Source: Nanobdellota archaeon (GTDB lineage Archaea; Nanobdellota; Nanobdellia; Woesearchaeales; GW2011-AR15). From it: DNA of 8,871 bases. A model generated the notes under the pieces. It searched no databases and was not told where the DNA came from. It saw only the letters and a program-made list of their open reading frames with translations. The DNA lies in the NCBI GenBank assembly GCA_013335235.1, contig JAAXVZ010000040.1, forward strand, positions 1-8,871. The letters run 5' to 3'. The position numbers were made by a program, and so were the translations under genes. This document shows, one piece after another, positions 5,132-8,871 of this stretch; positions within the stretch are counted from its first letter, which is position 1, and every line of letters starts with the position of its first letter.

Positions 5132-6970
5132 ATGAAAATAAGAACATTTAGTATTTTCTTACTAGTTTTGCTTGGCATATCTGCTGTCTTTGGAGCAGAT
5201 GGCTCTGGTGTCACATCAGATAAGATGGTAGCAAGATACTGCACAGATGATGTGTTGGAGTGCCCTGACGGAAGCTATGTCGGAAGGATTGCCCCATCAT
5301 GTGAGTTTGCGCCGTGCCCTGATGAGCCAGTAGCCTGTACAATGGATGCTATGGAATGCCCTGACGGAAGCTATGTCGGGAGAATTGGCCCGGATTGTGA
5401 GTTTGCTCCATGTCCTGAAGAGCAATGTGCGACCTATGTTGTTGGAGGCGAGAAAGTAGAGGCCTGCGCAGTATGCGGGAATGCTGTATGCGAAGAATTT
5501 GAAGAATGCACCTCCTCTAGCTGCACTAGCAGCGGCGCGTGCACAAAAGATTGCGGCCACCTATACTGCCCATCAGATTGTGAAGTACAGGTAGGTTGCC
5601 CTGAAGACGCAATGGAATGTCCTGACGGCAGTTATGTTATTAGAGTCGGCCCGGACTGCGAATTTGAGAAATGCCCTGTTGGCATGGCAAACCCTGCGTC
5701 AGTCTACTGCGTGAAGAGAGGAGGGTCACTGGAGATAATAGATGAGCCAGAGGGACAGGTTGGCTACTGCACATTGCCTGATGGAACAGTCTGTGAAGAA
5801 TGGGCTTATTTCAGGGGAGAATGCGGCTCTTCAGAAGGTCCTATCTGCGGAAACGGGATATGTGAAGAAGGTGAAGGGAGTTCAGGACAAGATTGCAAGC
5901 TAGGCTATGATTGTGAAGCAATGTATAGGGGGACATGCCCTGAAGACTGCGGCATGGGAATAGTCACAATTGAAATCCCTTCAAAATTCAGCCTTACGCT
6001 TGGCCAGTCTGCCAGGATAGGTGTCTATCATATGACGCTGACTTCTGTCATGCAATCTGACCAGATGGTGTGCCAGTCCCTGAACTGCCCCAAGCCAAAA
6101 CAGATGGCTGTATTAACATTGAGCATAAAGAGGCCTTACCTAAGAGGAGCAGAAGCAGGGAATGAAGGGGTGCAAGAGACTGTTGAGGTGTCTGAACCAG
6201 GCTCCTCAGGTTCTGCAGGAGAAATGTCAAAACCGACAGTAGGCATTAGGAGAGAGGATGCATTGCCACCCACAAACATAAGGGCAATAGACCCAGAGAG
6301 GAAAGTCCTTTCAGTCGGAGAGTCTTTTGTATATGGCGGTGCAAAGATAACTCTTGCAGGAGTTAGCGGCAATGAGGCGCGCTTCACTGCTGAAAAGTCA
6401 GCATGCGACTGCACAAAGGAAAAATGCGCAGAATGCACTGCAGAGGCACCAATATGCAGGATAGATACAGGTGTGCAAGGCTGGTACCTTGGCGATGAAC
6501 TGATCTCAAAGGCAAATTGCATCTGCACAGCAATCTGCAAGCTGGAAGGGACAAGATCAGAAGGGTTCTACAGCTCATGCGATGGCAGCCTTATAAAATA
6601 CGAGCAATGCAAGTTCACCAGGCGATACTGGGAAGATGTAAAAGTGAAGCCTATTGAGGGCGGCGGATACCAGGTGACTTCAAATGCAACAGCAACTTCT
6701 CTCCGAAGGGTCTTTGTCGAGAACGGGGTTGTGACTGTCGAAACAGATAACGGAACAGCAGAGATAAAATTCCTGCCTGAGGAGGCAGCTGCAATAGCCA
6801 GGGAAAACAAGAGATTTGTCGAGATAAGGAAGATCGAGATCGATACAAAGGATGGTGTCCCTGTCTATAAGGTCAGAGGCACAGTCGACAGCAGGTTCCT
6901 CTGGATATTCCCAATCACCAGGGAAGAGGATGTGACTGTGAACGCCCAGACAAGCGAAGTCATCAACTGA
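5132..6970 (+). CDS. Secreted Cys-rich modular protein: CPDGSYVGR repeats, DUF333, PepSY-like C-terminus
   Basis: An extracytoplasmic protein of unknown function. Residues 1-21 form a Sec signal peptide (basic MKIR, hydrophobic core, cleavage near VFG-A22). Three copies of a 23-residue CPDGSYVGR-type module (41-63, 73-95, 160-182) each carry four-residue-class landmarks: C-P-D-G-S-Y-V, R-x-x-P, C-E-F and a closing C-P. CGNAVCE (115-121) and CGNGICEEGE (239-248) are disulfide turns of the CGNGxCE type. A DUF333 domain (187-231: NPASVYCV, GYCTLPDG, CEEWAYFRGEC) follows the repeats. A Ser/Gly/Glu linker (340-365) leads to a beta-rich part with a second Cys cluster (425-493). The last 65 residues (VPVYKVRGTVDSRFLWIFPI...VNAQTSEVIN) resemble PepSY-type domains. 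There are 44 cysteines, an even number, and none after 493, implying extensive disulfides outside the cell. No C-terminal membrane anchor is present. Boundaries of the last domain are tentative. Confidence 0.9.
   Translation: MKIRTFSIFLLVLLGISAVFGADGSGVTSDKMVARYCTDDVLECPDGSYVGRIAPSCEFAPCPDEPVACTMDAMECPDGSYVGRIGPDCEFAPCPEEQCATYVVGGEKVEACAVCGNAVCEEFEECTSSSCTSSGACTKDCGHLYCPSDCEVQVGCPEDAMECPDGSYVIRVGPDCEFEKCPVGMANPASVYCVKRGGSLEIIDEPEGQVGYCTLPDGTVCEEWAYFRGECGSSEGPICGNGICEEGEGSSGQDCKLGYDCEAMYRGTCPEDCGMGIVTIEIPSKFSLTLGQSARIGVYHMTLTSVMQSDQMVCQSLNCPKPKQMAVLTLSIKRPYLRGAEAGNEGVQETVEVSEPGSSGSAGEMSKPTVGIRREDALPPTNIRAIDPERKVLSVGESFVYGGAKITLAGVSGNEARFTAEKSACDCTKEKCAECTAEAPICRIDTGVQGWYLGDELISKANCICTAICKLEGTRSEGFYSSCDGSLIKYEQCKFTRRYWEDVKVKPIEGGGYQVTSNATATSLRRVFVENGVVTVETDNGTAEIKFLPEEAAAIARENKRFVEIRKIEIDTKDGVPVYKVRGTVDSRFLWIFPITREEDVTVNAQTSEVIN
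5252..5677 (+). repeat. Three coding repeats of a 69-base CPDGSYVGR module
   Basis: Copies at 5252-5320, 5348-5416 and 5609-5677. Copies 1 and 2 share an unbroken 23-base identity (5261-5283 and 5357-5379) and a 96-base period, pointing to a recent tandem duplication. Copy 3 is separated by a Cys-rich insert and has diverged at synonymous and non-synonymous sites (VIRVGPDCEFEKCP). Confidence 0.9.
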
Positions 6971-6971
6971 G

Positions 6972-6989
6972 ATTTTTAGGTACTTTTTT
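6972..6989 (+). terminator. Possible T-rich terminator after the secreted-protein gene
   Basis: GATTTTTAGGTACTTTTTT directly follows the stop at 6968-6970. Two T-runs without a hairpin are the usual form of archaeal intrinsic termination. The same stretch runs into the TATA box of the next gene, so its role is not exclusive. Confidence 0.35.
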
Positions 6990-6993
6990 ATAT
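6986..6993 (+). promoter_or_regulatory. TATA box of the MBL-fold gene
   Basis: TTTTATAT is centred about 25 bases before ATG 7015. A second AT-rich box, TTTATAAAT (7003-7011), is too close to the ATG to direct a start there. This spacing supports ATG 7015 over the upstream in-frame TTG at 6994. Confidence 0.6.
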
Positions 6994-7014
6994 TTGTTAT
7001 CATTTATAAATAGT

Positions 7015-7800
7015 ATGGACTCTAAGATACTTTTCCTGGGAACTGGCGGAGACATATTTGTTGTAGGGAAGCAGCTCAGGAGTGCGGGCGGGATAATAAT
7101 CTGCCATGAGGGACTCCAGTTTCATATAGATCCAGGCCCTGGGACACTTGCAAGCGCAAAATCCCTTGGCATCAATCTCAGGGAGAACACTGCTGTATTT
7201 GTGACCAAGAACGAGCTTCTGAGGGCAAATGACATAAATGCAGTCATAGCGACCATGACTCATGAGGGGCTTGACAAGACAGGTGTATTGGTATGCCCGC
7301 CGAGCCTTCTTTCCCAAAAAGGAGAGAAAGACCCCTTCCTGAACAAGTTCTATGCAGGATGCATAGAAAAGATAATGAGCACTGAGCTTACAAGCAAGCT
7401 AGGCATAGGATCAGTAGATGCTGAGCTCTTGAGACAGGGAGATGAATTCTCAGTCAAGTTCACAACCCCAATCTTCTCTCTCGGGATTATCCCGGATGCT
7501 GATTATCGGGAGGAGATGGTTGAATTCTTTGCAGATGTAGACATCCTGATACTGTCGGTTCCTGACCCAAGGATCATAAAGAGAGACGGACATATGAATA
7601 GCGAGACTGCAGAGAGCCTGATATCAAAGATAAAGCCACAGATAGCTGTCATAACAGGCTTTGGGATAAAGATGATGCAGTCTGACCCGCTATATGAGGC
7701 CAGGGAGATGCAGAGGAATACCGGTATTCAGGTCATCAGCGCAAAGGAAGGGATGTCGCTGAACCCGATTTCTTTCATCACAGCAACCCGGAACCGCTAG
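7015..7800 (+). CDS. Metallo-beta-lactamase-fold protein lacking the metal-binding motif (pseudoenzyme)
   Basis: The 261-residue product keeps the MBL-fold framework: KILFLGTGGD (4-13), a QLRSAGGI strand/turn (20-27), FHIDPGPG (36-43), SLGIIPDADY (155-164), a DVDILILSVPDP strand (175-186), GHMNSETAESLI (192-203) and IKPQIAVITGFGIKMM (206-221). In active relatives the region after the first strands reads HxHxDH followed by NDxNAVI. Here the aligned residues are K65-N66-E67-L68-L69-R70 followed by ANDINAVI, so all three zinc-binding His and the Asp are gone. The late THFG motif is TGFG (214-217), losing another His. Hydrolase activity is therefore unlikely; a structural, regulatory or nucleic-acid-binding role is possible. 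An upstream TTG (6994) would add seven residues but conflicts with the TATA spacing. It is followed 32 bases later by rnp4, which has its own promoter. Confidence 0.88.
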   Translation: MDSKILFLGTGGDIFVVGKQLRSAGGIIICHEGLQFHIDPGPGTLASAKSLGINLRENTAVFVTKNELLRANDINAVIATMTHEGLDKTGVLVCPPSLLSQKGEKDPFLNKFYAGCIEKIMSTELTSKLGIGSVDAELLRQGDEFSVKFTTPIFSLGIIPDADYREEMVEFFADVDILILSVPDPRIIKRDGHMNSETAESLISKIKPQIAVITGFGIKMMQSDPLYEAREMQRNTGIQVISAKEGMSLNPISFITATRNR

Positions 7801-7813
7801 TATTTATAATATA
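7801..7813 (+). promoter_or_regulatory. TATA box of rnp4
   Basis: TATTTATAATATA begins right after the stop of the MBL-fold gene and is centred about 26 bases before ATG 7833. It predicts a leaderless message covering rnp4 and the transporter gene after it. Confidence 0.65.
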
Positions 7814-7832
7814 GTCCGAATTTCTTTCATTA

Positions 7833-8156
7833 ATGCGGCACGACAAGAGCCCGATTAAGGACATTGCAAGAGGAGAGATAGACAATTTGTTCCTTGAGGC
7901 AGAAAAGCGGAAAAACACAAGGAAAGACCTCTCAGATAGCTATGTCCTCTTAGCGAACAAGATTGCCACAAGGTGCAAGGTGAAGATACCTAGCACGCTA
8001 AAATATAGGTTCTGCAAGAATTGCAAGGCGTATTTTGTCTTTGGAAAGAATGTCAGGATAAGGATGTGCGAAGGCAAGCTTGTCGTTTCCTGTTTGGAGT
8101 GCAAGCATATACGGCGGATGCCGGTTCATGGAGACAATATGAATGTTTCTTTATAA
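7833..8156 (+). CDS. rnp4: Ribonuclease P protein component 4 (Rnp4/Rpp21/Rpr2)
   Basis: Zinc-ribbon protein subunit of archaeal RNase P, which pairs with Rnp1 (Rpp29) on the specificity domain of the RNase P RNA and helps remove 5' leaders from pre-tRNA. The 107-residue protein has the expected layout: an N-terminal helical region (IDNLFLEAEKR, then SYVLLANKIATRCKVKIP at 36-53) and the zinc ribbon YRFCKNCKAYFVFGKNVRIR. The zinc cysteines are C61, C64, C87 and C90 (CLECKHIRR). Conserved basic residues R75, R77, R94 and R95 are those expected to contact RNA. Length is typical. The start follows the TATA box at the leaderless distance. Its last 14 bases are shared with the transporter gene, which suggests co-transcription. 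Confidence 0.94.
   Translation: MRHDKSPIKDIARGEIDNLFLEAEKRKNTRKDLSDSYVLLANKIATRCKVKIPSTLKYRFCKNCKAYFVFGKNVRIRMCEGKLVVSCLECKHIRRMPVHGDNMNVSL
8130..8133 (+). promoter_or_regulatory. Weak Shine-Dalgarno site of the KimA-like gene
   Basis: GGAG within the end of rnp4 lies nine bases before ATG 8143. It is a modest match, but an in-frame TGA at 8140-8142 leaves ATG 8143 as the first possible start. Confidence 0.35.
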
Positions 8157-8871
8157 ATTAAAAAAATGGCTTATAGGAACGCCGCTTCCCAATTGGGAAC
8201 ATAAGCATCAGAGGCTTTCCAATAAAGTTGGGTTAGCAGTATTCTCATCAGACGCTATGTCTTCTGTAGCTTATTCGACAGAGGAAATCGCTTTGATTTT
8301 AGTAACTGCAGGGACGGCTGCATTATATTATACCTTGCCTATCACTTTGATAATTCTCGGATTATTATGGGTCCTTATATTCTCGTATCGACAGACGATC
8401 GAGGCTTATCCAAAAGGCGCAGGATCATATACTGTTGCAATGGAAAACCTGGGCGTCACTCCTGGGCTTGCAGCTGCGAGTTCACTATTGCTTGATTATA
8501 TCCTTACAGTCTCAGTAAGTGTCGCAGCAGGAATTGCTGCGTTGACTTCAGCTTTTCCTGCATTATATCCTTATAGGGTCATACTTGGAGTAACTGTAGT
8601 CGGCTTCATCACGCTGATGAATCTCAAAGGCGTAAAAGAATCTGGCACGTTCTTCTCTGTCCCGACATATATTTTCATAGGAAGCTTTATCGCGATGATA
8701 GGCATAGGGTTCTATAGATTTTTCACAGGCACGCTTCACCCGACAGTCATCCAAGCGCAGGTGCAGGGTATAGCAGATGTCTCGCTATTTTTGCTGCTAA
8801 GAGCTTTTTCAAGCGGATGCACGGCATTGACAGGTGTGGAAGCAATCTCAAATGGTGTCTTAGCATTCAGG
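8143..8871 (+). CDS. KimA-like K+ transporter (KUP/APC superfamily), N-terminal part
   Basis: Multi-pass membrane transporter, 243 codons seen, continuing past the right edge (full KimA proteins are about 600 residues). The N-terminus MFLYKLKKWLIGTPLPN aligns with the RFLIGKPL start of Bacillus KimA (YdaO). LSNKVGLAVFSSDAMSSVAYSTEEI (25-49) is the hallmark first helix, with the D37 and Y44 positions implicated in K+ coupling in KimA. Also matching are SYRQTIEAYPKGAGSYTVAMENLG (81-104), LLLDYILTVSVSVAAG (115-130), TSAFPALYPY, MNLKGVKESG and LLLRAFSSGCTALTGVEAISNG near the edge. Hydrophobic segments recur as expected for an APC fold. Bacterial KimA is an H+-coupled high-affinity K+ importer inhibited by c-di-AMP; whether that holds here is unknown. 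A broader reading is an APC amino-acid permease. The gene starts inside rnp4 by 14 bases. Confidence 0.88.
   Translation, partial: MFLYKLKKWLIGTPLPNWEHKHQRLSNKVGLAVFSSDAMSSVAYSTEEIALILVTAGTAALYYTLPITLIILGLLWVLIFSYRQTIEAYPKGAGSYTVAMENLGVTPGLAAASSLLLDYILTVSVSVAAGIAALTSAFPALYPYRVILGVTVVGFITLMNLKGVKESGTFFSVPTYIFIGSFIAMIGIGFYRFFTGTLHPTVIQAQVQGIADVSLFLLLRAFSSGCTALTGVEAISNGVLAFR

Noticed and set aside
5252..5677. Regularly spaced repeats considered as a CRISPR-like array.
   Set aside because: The repeats are in frame, code for a Cys-containing protein module, vary at third positions and have unequal spacing.
6136..6540. Minus-strand 134-codon open frame opposite the secreted-protein gene, and others at 5297-5560 and 6680-7003.
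   Set aside because: They are antisense shadows of a strongly coding plus-strand gene; their products are rich in Ser, Leu and Cys with no recognisable domains, promoter or ribosome site.
6994..7014. TTG at 6994 as the start of the MBL-fold gene.
   Set aside because: It lies within the TATA region; the family begins near KILFLGTGG, and ATG 7015 is at the leaderless distance.
8166..8204. ATG at 8166 after an A-run, opening a 12-codon frame.
   Set aside because: It is out of frame with and inside the KimA-like gene, which has its own ATG at 8143 and strong homology through this stretch.

Overview
The window is almost certainly from an archaeon. It encodes the archaeal/eukaryotic RNA polymerase subunit Rpo10 and the archaeal RNase P protein Rnp4. 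Most genes have a TATA box centred about 25-28 bases before the start codon, which is the arrangement of leaderless archaeal transcripts. Genes inside operons carry GGTGA/GAGGT Shine-Dalgarno sites matching the archaeal 16S 3' end. Small single-gene units, a Cys-rich secreted protein and many orphan genes suggest an uncultured lineage such as DPANN (Woesearchaeota-like). That placement is an inference; no rRNA or broad marker set is present.

Layout. 1-107: tail of a gene entering from the left, possibly a GT2 glycosyltransferase. 167-367: rpo10. 447-1346: unrecognised 299-aa protein. 1333-3110 (minus strand): a tight three-gene sulfur operon, transcribed as a cysteine synthase of CysK/CysM type, then DsrE2, then TusA. 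3158-3407: sparse intergenic region with a hairpin and one doubtful 28-codon ORF. 3438-4091: unrecognised 217-aa protein, AT-richer than its neighbours. 4092-5060 (minus): M29-type (aminopeptidase T) metallopeptidase homologue. 5061-5131: divergent promoter. 5132-6970: a 612-aa secreted protein with 44 cysteines, three CPDGSYVGR-type repeats, a DUF333 domain and a PepSY-like C-terminus. 7015-7800: metallo-beta-lactamase-fold protein whose metal-binding motif is gone. 7833-8156: rnp4. 8143-8871: start of a KimA-like KUP/APC potassium transporter that runs off the right edge and overlaps rnp4 by 14 bases.

How they fit together. The clearest functional unit is the sulfur operon. TusA and DsrE2 are protein sulfur carriers, and the PLP enzyme most resembles the CysM branch, which in Mycobacterium takes sulfur from a carrier protein and not from free sulfide. 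A carrier-fed cysteine synthesis route is a reasonable hypothesis. Its first gene may start at a non-canonical ATA placed correctly behind a strong Shine-Dalgarno. The other points of note are the catalytically dead MBL protein beside the RNase P subunit, the modular Cys-rich secreted protein, and two orphan proteins with no recognisable family. No tRNA, rRNA, CRISPR array or insertion sequence was found.
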